64,000 bases of DNA from the NCBI GenBank assembly GCA_963691705.1, contig OY829539.1, positions 15,116,186 to 15,180,185 on the forward strand, written 5' to 3'. The stretch's first letter is position 1. Each line of letters opens with the position of its first letter. This stretch comes from Viola odorata. Taxonomy: Eukaryota; Streptophyta; Magnoliopsida; Malpighiales; Violaceae. Made by a program: the position numbers and the translations under genes. Shown piece by piece: positions 1-11,919 of the stretch. The notes under the pieces are model-generated. The model searched no databases. It was not told the DNA's origin and saw nothing but the letters and a program-made list of their open reading frames with translations.

Positions 1-891
1 CACGGAAGATGCTTCAAGGGTAATGAATTTTTTTGGATGTCCAGTAATGGAGCGCAAGGATTATTTGATGCACCAAATATTTGGTACATCAATTTTAAGT
101 CTTTCAATTCCATTAATTATCTAGATTCTAGACTACAATCATGGACTTATGTTTCTTGTTCAAGAAAACCTTGTTTGGTACTTATTTATCTATGGAATTT
201 TATTCAAACTTTGCTAGGTAACTTGAATTATTAACCATGAATTAATAAGTTTGCCATATATATTTTGTTCAAATCATATTTTGCAATTGAATATAGCTAG
301 TAATTTGTTATAAGGGTAAAGTGGTAAAATAACTAAATTTCTTTTCCTTTCCATCCATATTGTCATACACAAATATTAAAATTTTCTTCCTTTTCCCTTG
401 TATCTAAAAGATGCAGCCATACAAAGGAATTACAATAGAAATTTCCCTCCTCTCCTTTCCCTCGTTAAATTTTCCCTCTTTTCTTTCGTGCACTTAGTTC
501 CCATATAAAGCATAAAAGTGTTCTGATTTTTTTTAATTAATGAACTAAAGGGGTAATACTGTCATACTGTACAAAACTAACTACCAACAAATGAATATTA
601 TGGTATTTCAAATATAGTTAAAAAGTCATTCTTTTGAAAAATGAAAGAGTATTAAAATATCATTATCTTTGTTCCTCAAAGTCAAAGATGGTCATTTTAG
701 GAAAAAATACGCAGATTGAGAAAATGGTTATTATGTTTCTCACTACTTTTCTCTCATTTTAAATTGATCAATTCAATTAAACGAGACTTATATGAATTAA
801 ATACATGATATTTTTTTAGAAAAATAAAACCATATTTTATTGAAAAAAATAAAAACATACCATTTTTCTCCCAATTTTTTAATATTGGATA
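1..891. other. AT-rich intergenic DNA
   Basis: No gene was recognised. The stretch is AT-rich with short homopolymer runs. The only open frame of note (37-234, 65 codons) has no recognisable domain and looks like chance. The region ends at the target-site duplication of the hAT element that follows. Confidence 0.5.
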
Positions 892-1630
892 TAGGGCTGT
901 TCATCGGTTAACCGAAACCGAAACCGAAAATCGAAGTTTCAGTTTCGGTTAACCGAACGTCATAAAATCAGTAACCGAAACCGAACCGAAGTTTTAATAA
1001 CCCTAAATCAACAGTGCACCAAAAGCATTGACTACTACTTCTGTGAATCATATCTGATCTGACCACATACACTCCATACTCAGATAGATCTAAATCCTCA
1101 CTATTAAGCATAATAGTCAAACCAAACCAAATAAAATCACCAAGAACAAGAAACTAATTTTCCGTTTCGTATCTTCTTCGGAATACAAAATCTACTAAGA
1201 AAAATCAATCCGCGACAAAGCGAGGAGAGGAGAGGGAAAGCTCGGAGTGGAGGCGGTGGGTAGTGGTCCGGTGGACCTCGTGGTGGTGGTTGAGGCCGTT
1301 GCAGGTGGTGGTGGATGGGGATTGAGGCGTCTGCGGCTGCGCTGCGTGAAAGAGAGAGAGTGAGAGGAGAACCGATTTAGGAAATTAGGAATTAGGGTGA
1401 GGGAATGGCAATTTTGTAAAAAAAAATGTATTATATAGTGTATGCAAAAGTTCGGTTAGTTCGGTTAACCGAACTTTTGCGATTAAATTTCGAAACCGAA
1501 CCATAATAAATTTCGGTTTTTGACTAACCGAAACCGAAATAACCGAAACCGAAATTCCGTAACCGAATAAGCGAAAATTTCGGTTTCGGATTTCGGTTTT
1601 TCGGTTATTACTAACCGTTGAATAGCCCTA
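892..1630. mobile_element. hAT-type miniature inverted-repeat element (739 bp)
   Basis: The element starts TAGGGCTGTTCATCGGTTAA and ends in an imperfect inverted copy (GAATAGCCCTA at the right edge). It is flanked by a perfect 8-bp direct repeat, ATTGGATA, at 884-891 and 1631-1638. An 8-bp duplication with TAGGG-type ends is the signature of hAT transposons. The subterminal zones carry many copies of CCGAAA and CGGTT in both orientations, the usual layout of hAT transposase-binding repeats. No transposase is encoded, so it is non-autonomous. The centre (about 1190-1400) is more GC-rich and purine-rich than the flanks and could be captured DNA. Confidence 0.88.
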
Positions 1631-1638
1631 ATTGGATA

Positions 1639-2249
1639 GTTAAATTTGTTTATAAAGTATTGAGTATATATTTAATTCCAAGATGAAATACTAAAACGGT
1701 ACGCCGATGTTTCCGGTACCTGATACATCTCAATTTTAGGAGCACATTTGAGAAGCTGCCGATGAAAGATTAATAACCTTACTTAAAATATAAATGATTA
1801 TCAATTTTATAGGAAGTACCGCTAGTCTATGGGCTTACTTCATTAGCTAAGTTGTTGAGCATATGATGGGCCATTCCACTAGTATGAGTCAACTGGGCAA
1901 GGAGTTTTTGAAATGATTATGAAAAGATCGTTCACGAGGAAATGTAAAAGATAACATTATAAATATTAAATATGGGGCTAACCCTCTCTATTTTCTTGTC
2001 TCAAAACCACGAAAAAAAAACTTTTTAGAATATAGATAAGGATAGTCCTAGTCCTACCTTTGAGTTTAATTTAATTTCAAGATATAGTAATATATTACTA
2101 TATTTGTATTAATTTGGAGTTTGTGTGAAGTGTTTCGGGTTAGTCTCAAATAGCTAACAAACATCAATATATATATATATATATATTGATATATGTATAT
2201 TCTTCCCTAAAAAAGAAAAAAGGGCCAGAATTTAAAAGACGAAGAAGGT
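1639..2249 (+). promoter_or_regulatory. Upstream region of the NPF transporter gene
   Basis: About 610 bases lie between the hAT element and the start codon of the NPF gene and should hold its promoter and 5' leader. A TA-rich run at about 2166-2198 lies 50-80 bases before the ATG and could supply a TATA box, but low-complexity TA runs are common here. No other cis-element can be named with confidence. Confidence 0.4.
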
Positions 2250-5200
2250 ATGGATAGTTTGGAGAAGGCAGGAGGAGTGAAGTTGGAAGGACATCCCACT
2301 GGGTCAGCTTCTGGGGAGAATGCCTCCTTTGATTGGAGAGGCAGGCCTTGTAAGCCTAACAAGCATAGTGGCATGAAAGCTGCAATTTTTATTCTTGGTC
2401 TCTTTCTCTCTCTTTTTCTGTATCTTTGTGTTTGTGTGTATATATCAAAACCCCACTAGAAGTATACTGTAATAGCTTGTCCATGTTTGATGATTCATTT
2501 ATAAATCTTATTTTAATTTTGGGTTTGAATACTTTAATTGATCAGGGCTTCAAGGATTTGAAATGATGGCAATTGCTGGTGTTGGGAGCAATCTCATAAC
2601 ATATGTATTCAATGACATGCACTTCCCTTTGTCCAAAGCAGCAAACATAGTCACAAATTTTGTTGGAACTGTTTTCCTCCTATCCCTTCTTGGTGGCTTC
2701 CTCTCTGATTCTTACCTTGGAAGCTTTTGGACCATGTTGATCTTTGGTTTTGTGGAGCTCTCTGTAAGTTACCATATTTCTTGCTTCTTTCTTCTTCTTT
2801 TCAACTTTCTGACAAAATCTTTACATCTTTTAGAATCTGCAACTAATAATAGTGTATCCTAGATTCTTGTCTCTCAAAAGATATAATTGCATATATATAT
2901 ATAAACAACTACTTGAGGTTAATTTAATGTCAAATAATTAATTGCTCCACAGGGTTTTATAATGTTGTCTATCCAAGCCCATGTACCAGAATTGAGGCCA
3001 CCCATCTGCAACATGATGACTGAGGCAGGGCACTGTGATGAGGCCAAGGGCTATCAGGCTCTGATATTCTTCTTAGCAATCTATTTGGTGTCTTTAGGCA
3101 GTGGATGCCTAAAACCAAATATAATTTCTCATGGTGCAGATCAATTCACGAAAGAAGATCCCAAGCAATCCAAGAAACTCTCCACTTACTTCAACATTGC
3201 CTATTTTGCTTTCTGCATGGGAGAGCTTCTTGCACTTACACTTTTAGTTTGGGTCCAAACACACTCAGGGATGGATGTTGGGTTTGGTGTCTCTGCTGTT
3301 GCTATGGTTGTTGGATTGATCACCTTGATTTCAGGATCCTTTTTGTACTGGAACAAGACACCTAAAGGAAGTATTTTTACTCCAATTGCTCAGGTAATTA
3401 AGCTGATCTCATTTGTTATTTTCTTCTTTACTTCCCTCCTTAATATTTTACACTCCCTTTCTATTAAAGAATTAGCTAGAAAGTTTGTAGTCTTGTCTAG
3501 GTTGTCCATCTGAAGGTTAGATGAGAAAAAAATGTGCATCTTTCACACCGTTTTAAATTGTTTTAAATTGAGAAGATAATTTGGTCATTCTGAGTGGTTA
3601 ATCATTTTTTATGTGGCTCATTTTGAACTATTCATATAGATTTTAAAATTTAAAATTCTTTTATTTTACAAGCCTTCCTTGTGCTCTTTTTATGTGTGTG
3701 TTCTACTCTTTTTTTAATTTCTTCCTACACTCGTCTCACAATTATTAAACAACGAGGAAAATAATATTATTCGACCAGTTTGAAGTTTGTCTCTAATCTC
3801 CTCTTATTTTCTGATGTGAGGAGATTTTCCTATAAAAGTCCTTTTGTGTCTCAGGCTCCATCAACTGTTCCTTTTGTGGCTGTGATTTTATGAATCTTCC
3901 ACCTCTTGTTTTCAATTTTAGCAAAGCTAAAAGAGCTTATATTCTTTAACATGAGGATTAATCTAAGAAATTGGCTTATTAAAGTATGGACCTTTTCTCC
4001 ACCCAATAGAATACAAAAAAAATCATCTGTGTTTAATATAAAACTTTTTACACAGACATGAACCACATAGCTAGTGATGTTTGACGATTCAGAAAAATAT
4101 TTTACCATCTTAACTTTCTGCCTTTGCCCCTTTCGGAGTTTCTTTTTCTTTCCCTTTTTCCTTTCCATTAATGAATTGAAAACCACATTCCATGGACCAA
4201 ATGTGCCACCGTCCTATACTTGATTATAATAAAATTTAAACAGTGCAGGTTCAATATTTATATATAATTATATTGATTGTTTTTTTAAAATAAATTGGTT
4301 ATACTATTGAAAATATAAAAGATTACCTTTTATTTTTTTATTAACACCATTTTTTACGTATTTTTTACCCGATAGGTTTTTGTTGCTGCAATAACGAAGA
4401 GAAAGCAAATTAGTCCTTCCAACGCTCCAATACTTCATGGAAACCAAAACAGTGTTCCCAATCACGTCCCCCCTGCGTCACCTAATGTCACCTACCTTCT
4501 TCACACTGAAAAATTCAGGTTAGTCGCCCAAAACATTTTAACTAGTTCACTAAGCTTAGGAAAAATAATTTTAATATATATTAAAATAAATAATAAATGT
4601 TAGGTCTGAATTTTATCACCCTCAACATTTAATTAAAATTAAGTCTGAGAAAAGATTTGGTGGGACTGTGCAATATTTGATTTAAAAAATTATTTTACAT
4701 AAGTATGATAAAATAATGACAGATTCCTAGACAAGGCCTGCATCAAAATCCAAGATGGGACAGAGGCAACTGAGAGTCCATGGAGACTATGCACAGTGGC
4801 CCAAGTGGAGCAAGTGAAGATACTCATCTCAGTAATTCCCATATTTGCCTGCACTATCATCTTCAACACCATTTTAGCACAACTTCAAACCTTTTCAGTT
4901 CAGCAAGGAAGTACCATGAACACCCAAATCACAAAAAGTTTCAAAATCCCTCCTGCTTCACTCCAATCCATCCCTTACCTCCTCCTCATCTTCGTTGTCC
5001 CTCTCTACGAAACCGGATTCGTTCCATTTGCAAGAAAATTCACAAGAAAAGACTCAGGAATCACTCCTCTCCAAAGGGTTGGCATTGGACTATTCGTTGC
5101 AACATTTTCAATGGTTTCAGCTGCAGTAGTTGAGCATAAGAGAAGGTTCTCTGCTCTTCATTCTAACCAAACTCTTTCCATATTTTGGATTGCTCCTCAA

Positions 5201-5629
5201 TTTCTCATCTTTGGGTTATCAGAAATGTTCACAGCAGTAGGCCTAATTGAGTTCTTCTATAAACAATCATTAGAAGGGATGCAGTCTTTTCTTACAGCCA
5301 TGACGTACTGCTCATACTCATTTGGTTTTTATCTTAGCTCCCTTCTGGTCACTCTAGTTAACAAACTTACCTCAGCTAATTCGAATCCTAATACAGGTTG
5401 GCTTAGTGAGAATGACCTAAATAAGGACAGGTTAGACCTTTTTTATTGGTTACTAGCTGCTTTAAGTTTCATCAATTTCTTCAACTATCTTTTCTGGTCA
5501 AGATGGTATTCTTATAACCCATCCTTATCGCCAGCTACTACTCCTCCACCACTTGCTTCTCAAGGTCAAGACTTGGAAAGTCAATCCTTCAGCTCATCTT
5601 CTGCTAAGCATCTATCATCATCTTTCTAA
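2250..5629 (+). CDS. NPF4: NPF4-type (NRT1/PTR family) transporter, five exons
   Basis: The product is a proton-coupled membrane transporter of the NRT1/PTR (NPF) family. It is closest in my memory to the NPF4 clade (AIT1/NRT1.2-like), whose members move abscisic acid and/or nitrate across the plasma membrane. Exons read as 2250-2397, 2546-2763, 2953-3393, 4376-4518 and 4723-5629. All introns are GT-AG and the phases close into 618 codons, against about 585 for Arabidopsis AIT1. Residues 29-50 hold the WRGRPCKPNKHSGMKAA entry segment. The first helix has FEMMAIAGVG rather than the classical ExxER proton motif, as I recall for the clade. KPNIISHGADQF, WRLCTVAQVEQVK and QFLIFGLSEMFTAVGLIEF are family landmarks. 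Helices pack in two bundles around a loop at exons 4-5. The C-terminus is Ser-rich. No stop or frameshift is seen. NPF4 membership is firm; the exact member and substrate are inference. Confidence 0.92.
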
Positions 5630-7278
5630 AGAAACTTCTTTCCATCTTCTAATTACCTTGACCAAGAGCTTTCTATTACTAAACTCCATATGCTAAATTA
5701 GTGTATTGTATATTAAAGTGAGCCCTTGATAGATTGATATCATATAGTTTAAACCACAATCTCATAGTGCACCAGCTATTATATATTTAATTTCAGGTTT
5801 GAATATGCATATATGTGGTTTATGTACATCTCTGCCCTGTTTCAAGAGAAGTAATAATTGTCTGCATTTATGGTGGCCTGTGATTTGATTTCAAGGATCT
5901 ACAAGGAAGTTAGGTCTAATCTCATCAACAAAAAAGAGATTCAATGCATTCTCCTAGAGTGTTATATTAACCTCTAGGTTTTTTCATGTATTTTCCTAGA
6001 GTGTCATATTATGTTCTTTTTTTTCTCTTTTTTCATGTGTTGTGTTATCTTGTGTAAGGAGGAAAGCCACTTCTCTCTACTTAATTCTCTTTTTATTTAT
6101 AAAAAAAAGGGAGCTGGTATAAGTGGTGCCTAGGATAGTGCTTTGTGCTTTTAAGTAGTTGAATTGGAAAAATAGTACTCTTTTTAAAGCAGTTATATTT
6201 ATGTTAAATTTACAGATATATTATGATAAACTCAAGAATTTTCAACATTGCATCTATCTTTTATTATTACGTGATGCGCAAAACATTGTGGAAAGGTTCA
6301 AGATTGCTAAATAGTGGCCATCACAACGCATACTATTTACAAAAAAACATGTCTAGAACATGTTTTCGGCTCCTCTTTCGCTAATGATTAGGTGGGTGCA
6401 TTGTTATCTCCTACCACTATTGGCCGTGTGAGATATTGCATCATAGTTTGTTTTCTTTTGTTTGTTGAAACACCATACGGTGGGCCTTTGAGCAACCATC
6501 TTTGCCAACATTGTTGGCCCAAATTATCAAATTAGTCAAAAATCAAATGACAATATTATGGGAACCACCATGAATCATTTTATGAATGGTTTGGCCAGCA
6601 TATGCACCTTACCTAATCAAGAATATTATTATCTCATTGAAAAATGTTCCCTTCTTTCCTCAACATCCGCAAATATGAATATAGATGGACTCATGGCCAC
6701 GTGGGTCATATAGATTGCTTAACCCATTATTGATTCTAGAATAGAAGTAATTAAGGTTTTGTAAACACCGAACCGAATTAACTATAAACTGAACCGAAAA
6801 ATTAATTATTCGAACTGTGAAAATTAAACTTATCTGATTCATAACTGAATCGAAATTTTCTTTGAGTATTAGATATCTTAATCGGAAAGTATAGAATAAA
6901 TAATTAATCTAAATCAAACCAACTGAAAATAAATCTATTTCAATTTGATTAATATAAACCCATAAAAATGAACAAAATAACAAGAAAAATGAACTCAAAA
7001 TAACTTTTTGTAAATGTAGCACTTAGAATTTAAAATTATTTACTTAGTATTTAACTTTTCATGAAAACATTGTTCATGATAAGCATTTGAATATTGTATT
7101 ACATTGAATTATAATTGTCACTCATTTAACTACTTATTTATTTTTAAATAATTGATTTATTTGAAATGAAACATTTTATTTCATTCTTATAAATAATCAC
7201 ATCGATATATAACTATGAGTAGTGTTATATTTACTACTAGTTTTTTGTTTAACAAGGTATAGTAATTCACACTTTATG

Positions 7279-7317
<39 letters not shown>

Positions 7318-8844
7318 CCTTATTTTTTTTTTATAGTAGGAATAAACTACCCATATAATCATATTTAATAAAAGGAAAGCTTAATTGGATTAATATTGAA
7401 ATCTAGTAAAAAAAAATCTTGTCTTATGTAGTTTGGTAAATTAACTAACGAGAATATTGGTATTTCTAAATTTGCATATCAATTACATATTTTATTTTTA
7501 AAAAAAATAACCAATAATTAAACCAAAATCAAGTTTTAAAATAACTGAGATATCCAACCAAATCAACCTCATTCAAATGGATAATAATATTTGATTTAAA
7601 CGAGTTGAATAATTAACTGCCTAAATTGATTTATTCAAGCTCGATATTGAAAATCAAATAATCGACACAAAATATTATCCCACCGTGAACATCGCTATAT
7701 GTAACTATGTAGGAATTGATGAGATGATTCATGAGTAGATAAAAGTAAGACTTGGTTACATTTTCCTGTATGGGTACAAACAAAATGAAAACAATAAATT
7801 GATTAGAAGACATCAATGGAAGGAATATATATATACACATGAACAGCCATCCAAAACCCTCTAAAAGGAATCTTAGAAATAAAGAAAATGAAATTTGTTT
7901 CCATCAAGTTTGTTAACAGACCTACCTAGCGAAGCAACAAGATCTTTCCAAAGAGAATAGAAGGAAAAAAAAAGAGTCGCCACTTTATTCAATTTTTAAA
8001 AAATCAAAATATTATTTTAGAATTTGAAACAAATTTAGACAAATTAAAACAAGTCTCGAAAGAAAAAAGGAATGTCTCATGTAAAATCCAATATTAAAAG
8101 ACTAATTTGCAAACTAGAGATTTAAAATTCAGGAACATACATGAATAGAAAAAGTATTAGGCACCCTACTCATTTGGACATGAGATGTAATGTTGTTCAT
8201 TCTAAATTTAACATGTTTAAGAAAATAAAAAAAACTAATTGAATTTTGATGAACAAATAATTAATGAATGACAAATTTAAAAATGAATGTGAAGAGGAGT
8301 TTGAATAATAATCCCTTTAGATATTCAAATAGAATTACCTACCATGTTTGAAGTACTTGACATCAAAGTGGACTAGCAAGCAATCATGCCCAACTTGAGT
8401 GAGATTGACTATTCAAGTTAGAAGTGGCTGAAACTACAGTTCCCAGAATAATCAACTGTTCATCTAAAGTAGCTAGTATGATAAGTTATATATGTTCTTG
8501 ATTAGGATCGTAGTTTCGACCACTTCTGATATGATCTAAGATATCATTAAAAAAATAAAATGTCAGCAAGTGGAGCATCATCATTCTAGAGCAAAGACAA
8601 AAATCAAAAGAAAGCAAAGAAGACGCAAACGCATAAAATGAAGGCAGCATTCGCACATTGTGTTTCCATTGAGGCAAAGACCATTCAAAAGTGCCAAGAA
8701 CATTCTCATACTTGGAGTTAACATTCTTGAGTATGTTTAATATCATCTTGAAGTTTGCTATAAGCCAAGAAAATAATGAAAACGCAAAAGATAAAAATCT
8801 TGAAGAACAAGTATGCATAGTGGGGTTGGTTGGCGCATAGGGCT
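5630..8844. other. AT-rich intergenic DNA
   Basis: The first 130 bases probably hold the 3' UTR of the NPF gene. The rest is AT-rich with no recognised gene. Around 6760-6860 a few ACCGAACCGAA-like words resemble subterminal repeats of hAT elements, but no matching ends or duplication were found. A minus-strand open frame at 8486-8854 (122 codons) has no domain I recognise. Confidence 0.5.
7282..7316. repeat. (AT)n microsatellite
   Basis: An uninterrupted AT dinucleotide run of about 35 bases. It is useful as a length-variable marker and has no other evident role. Confidence 0.95.
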
Positions 8845-10211
8845 GTTTTAGCATTTTATTTAATTAGTTTGAGTATTTTAATTAATTAATTAGTTGCTGG
8901 ATATTTTAATTAAGTTAATTAGTTAAATTCTTGGTGTTAAGGGTTTGACAAGTCGTTTTATTAGTTCTGTAAGGAGCTGACTTGTCCAAGTTCTATTTAG
9001 CATAGGATTACTAGTCCAAGTTCTATTCAACATAGGATTGCTAGTCCTTGTCCAAGTTCACACCAGGGGGGCGTCCAGACTTGTTTGTCTAACCCTAGTT
9101 GCATTGTAAAGACTATATAAGCTTATTTAAAGCTTTTATTTCAATAGACATTGATTGATAAACACATTTTTGTGAGGTGTCTCATCTAGGGCTGGGCACG
9201 GTGTGGTTTGATTCGAATTTGGATAGAACCAGAACCAAACCAGAATTTAGAACCGGTTCGATTCGGTTCTGGCAATTGTATTTTTAAAGTTAGAACCAAA
9301 CCGCACTAGAATAATTTGGTTCTGGTTTGGTTCTGGGTTGTTTCGGGTAAGTTTGACATGTCACTAGTCTCACTTTTTCCTTTGAGAGAACAAAAAAAAA
9401 ACAGAAGTAGATAAATGATGTAAAATTTCCAATACCAACAGTACACATGAACGAGCAATAAAACCAACACCAAACGCGGGAGAAACCAATAGTCTAGACA
9501 ATAAGGTTACAAAATTCCAACCAGAGTAAAATAAAACCAAACTTGTTTGCTTAATTTGAATGGCCTACATACTTTTCCTAATTTTTAAAAACTAGAAAGT
9601 TTGGAACTTTTTTTGTTCTGTTACACACTTTCTGACATTTGAATTGTTTCCCTACGTTCATAGTTTTCCTAGAAAAAATGATTATATAGCATTCTAATCC
9701 TCCACTTAATAATATGAATATATATTATTATATAATATTTCGGGTAAATCGGGTTGCATGATATATAGAACCGGAACCAAACTATTTATTTCTGAACGGT
9801 TCGGTTTGGTTTTGGTTCCACTATTTTTTGACTTAAAACCCGAGCCAAATCATCTCGGTTCGGTCTGGTTCGAGGAATCGGTTAGGGTTTTCAGTTTTTT
9901 CTCCCAACCCTAGTCTCATCTTTGGTTCTAACGAAGAACTCTTAAGCATAACTGATTGGAATTCAGTTTTGATTAATTAAATCAATCTCTTCCCTATTTT
10001 CTAATCCGTTCTAGGTTCTAAACACAGGTTGGTTTAGGAATTTAGAAGTTTTGAGTCAAGATTCTAATTGATTGTCGAATTAGGGTTCTAATCATCCTTT
10101 ATGGTTGGGTTAGGAACTTAATTGGGTTAGTTGGTTATTTGTTGCTGGTTGAAGAGGGTTTCTTGAACAAGATCAACAACTAACGTTCCCTAAGAGATCA
10201 AGGACGTATCA
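8845..10211 (+). mobile_element. 5' LTR of a gypsy-like element, split by a hAT insertion
   Basis: Sequence from about 8845 (TGTTTTAGC) to 10211 (ending GACGTATCA) reads as an LTR. It holds a TATA box in GACTATATAA (9111-9120), an expected U5 region, and at its right edge a primer-binding-like TTTGGTAAGAGCG that resembles the initiator-Met tRNA site. It is followed, after removal of the LINE, by a gypsy-type gag-protease remnant on the same strand. The left boundary is a guess from the TG dinucleotide. No matching 3' LTR was found. Confidence 0.5.
9187..9912. mobile_element. hAT-type miniature element (726 bp) inside the LTR
   Basis: The element begins TAGGGCTGGGCACGG and ends CTCCCAACCCTA. 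It is flanked by a perfect 8-bp duplication GTCTCATC at 9179-9186 and 9913-9920. Subterminal repeats are of GGTTCGG/GAACCGG and GGTTCTGG type, unlike the CCGAAA repeats of the element at 892, so the two are different families with similar ends. It sits about 65 bases after the LTR TATA box, that is, in the transcribed R/U5 part. No transposase is encoded. Confidence 0.88.
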
Positions 10212-10430
10212 TTTGGTAAGAGCGGACACAATAGCATTAACAGTAGTTCGCGTTAAAAAAACCCTGAAACCCACAGCCCTCAACCCTAGGCGGCCGTCAC
10301 GGCGCAGCTACCCTAGGATACCCCTCCGGTCAGCCCATTGCTGCCGGAATCCTCAAAATACCAGTCACCTACTGTGCTGGCGTAATAATTTCCCTTCACC
10401 TCTTCCAACATTCCACGACCTATTTCCTTC

Positions 10431-11878
10431 ATGCGACTGTTTGATAAACCTATCACAACCTTCTACATCGAAAACCTCCCTCAACACGTTGATCACAAAG
10501 CCCTTGAATTCCTACTGATCCCCAGATGACGTCTGCCCCAGTTCTTATGGGTGCGTGACGTGTTTATTCCTCGACGACGAAACAAAGCTGGACGTCGTTT
10601 TGGATTTATAAGGCTTGAAGGAGTAGATAATCCGACATCGATGGCAGCTGCACTTGGGCAACAGTACATTGGGGCGTCGGCGATCCGTTGTAGTCTGGAG
10701 CGCTTTGGAAGAAGATCTCAATCGGAGAACAAGGCTCTTGCTGCCCCTACAGTAGAGAAAGACCAGCCTAAGGCAGTAACGAAGAAGCAATCGGACACGG
10801 TAGTGGCAGAAACCTGGGCTTCAAAGGTTCGATCGCTGGCCATTGAGCAGACCTCGGAAGCACCCACGGTAAGTAGACAAGACCATAAGGATACGATCAT
10901 TGACTTATCTATTCCTATGGAAAATAAAGAATGGCTTGAAAGAAGTGTTATAGGGGTGTTACGTAGGATTAAAGAAGCTCCAGAAATTCAAGAGCTTCTG
11001 ACCGAATCGGGACTGATTTGTGAGGCTAGATTGATGGGTAGGGTACTGGTGTTACTTGAATTCCCTAATCTAGAGGAATTTAATAGAGCAATGGAACTAG
11101 AGAATCTAGCGGTTGATGAGTTCCTTAATAAGCTGATGCCATGGAAAGATATAAATACTGAGGGGGGACGGCTCTGTTGGATTCAGTGTACGGGCATCCC
11201 TTTTCAAGCATGGGGCATGGACTCCTTTAAGGCCATTGCTCAAGCTTGTGGCCAGCTTATAGCGATAGATGAAAATACCACTCGTCGGAAAAGGATGGAT
11301 GTTGCAAGGTTACTTATTTCGGTGGACTCAACTACTATTGAAAGAGAGCTCATGGTGCGTCTTGATGCCAAGTTGCATAAGGTTTGGATCCATGAGGAAC
11401 CTATACAAGGCGCAATTTCTAATCTCGATTGGATGGTAGGGATAAAGATGGGAGAAGAGAGTGGTGACGAAGAGGAAGATGAAAACTTGGGAGAAGATGA
11501 TGTGTACCACGAACATGATCTGTCGGTAGATGCACGAAACCCAGTTCAGGAAACAAAAGGTCCTGAAACCATCCCAGTGATTGAACACTTACCTGTCAAG
11601 TCTCTCGTGACAACTAGACGACCAAAAATCAAACGGCTAGCAGGCAGACAAGGTAGTCTTGAGACAATTCAATCGGGCGCGAGATCATCTTCGGTAGGAG
11701 GGCACATTGAAGATGCCGACATCATCAATATGAACTGGCAAACGAGAGAACGATTCTAGCGGGTACAGCTTGGGAGCTTGGTTTGGCGATGTCCCTTACA
11801 GAAAATGTTAACGAGGAAGCTTTTAGGAACTTTGATAAAGAGAGGTTCGAAGGGGAAGTGAATAAGTATAAGGAGTAA
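10431..11878 (+). pseudogene. LINE ORF1: RRM plus DUF4283-like RNA-binding protein, broken
   Basis: This is the nucleic-acid-binding protein of the LINE, which would package its RNA. The frame opens with ATG at 10431 and soon shows an RRM RNP2-like FYIENLP (10461). It meets an in-frame TGA at 10527-10529 and resumes in the same frame with the RNP1-like RRFGFIRL. A DUF4283-like domain follows, then a basic/acidic linker. Near 11750 the reading shifts, and a plausible C-terminus continues in another frame to TAA at 11876-11878. The region around 10520-10550 looks altered compared with other plant LINE RRMs. One nonsense codon and one frameshift mean no full protein. Confidence 0.8.
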
Positions 11879-11919
11879 GGGGTGGTAGGTAGTGATTGCT
11901 AGCGTGTTTAATCCTTGTA

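Noticed and set aside
3851..4186. 111-codon minus-strand open frame within the NPF gene
   Set aside because: It lies in the third intron (3394-4375) of the NPF gene, has a Lys-rich low-complexity start and no recognisable domain.
8486..8854. 122-codon minus-strand open frame
   Set aside because: No recognisable domain, odd composition (Phe/Leu/Ser/Met rich), no splice or promoter context, and the right end falls at the suspected LTR boundary. Likely chance.
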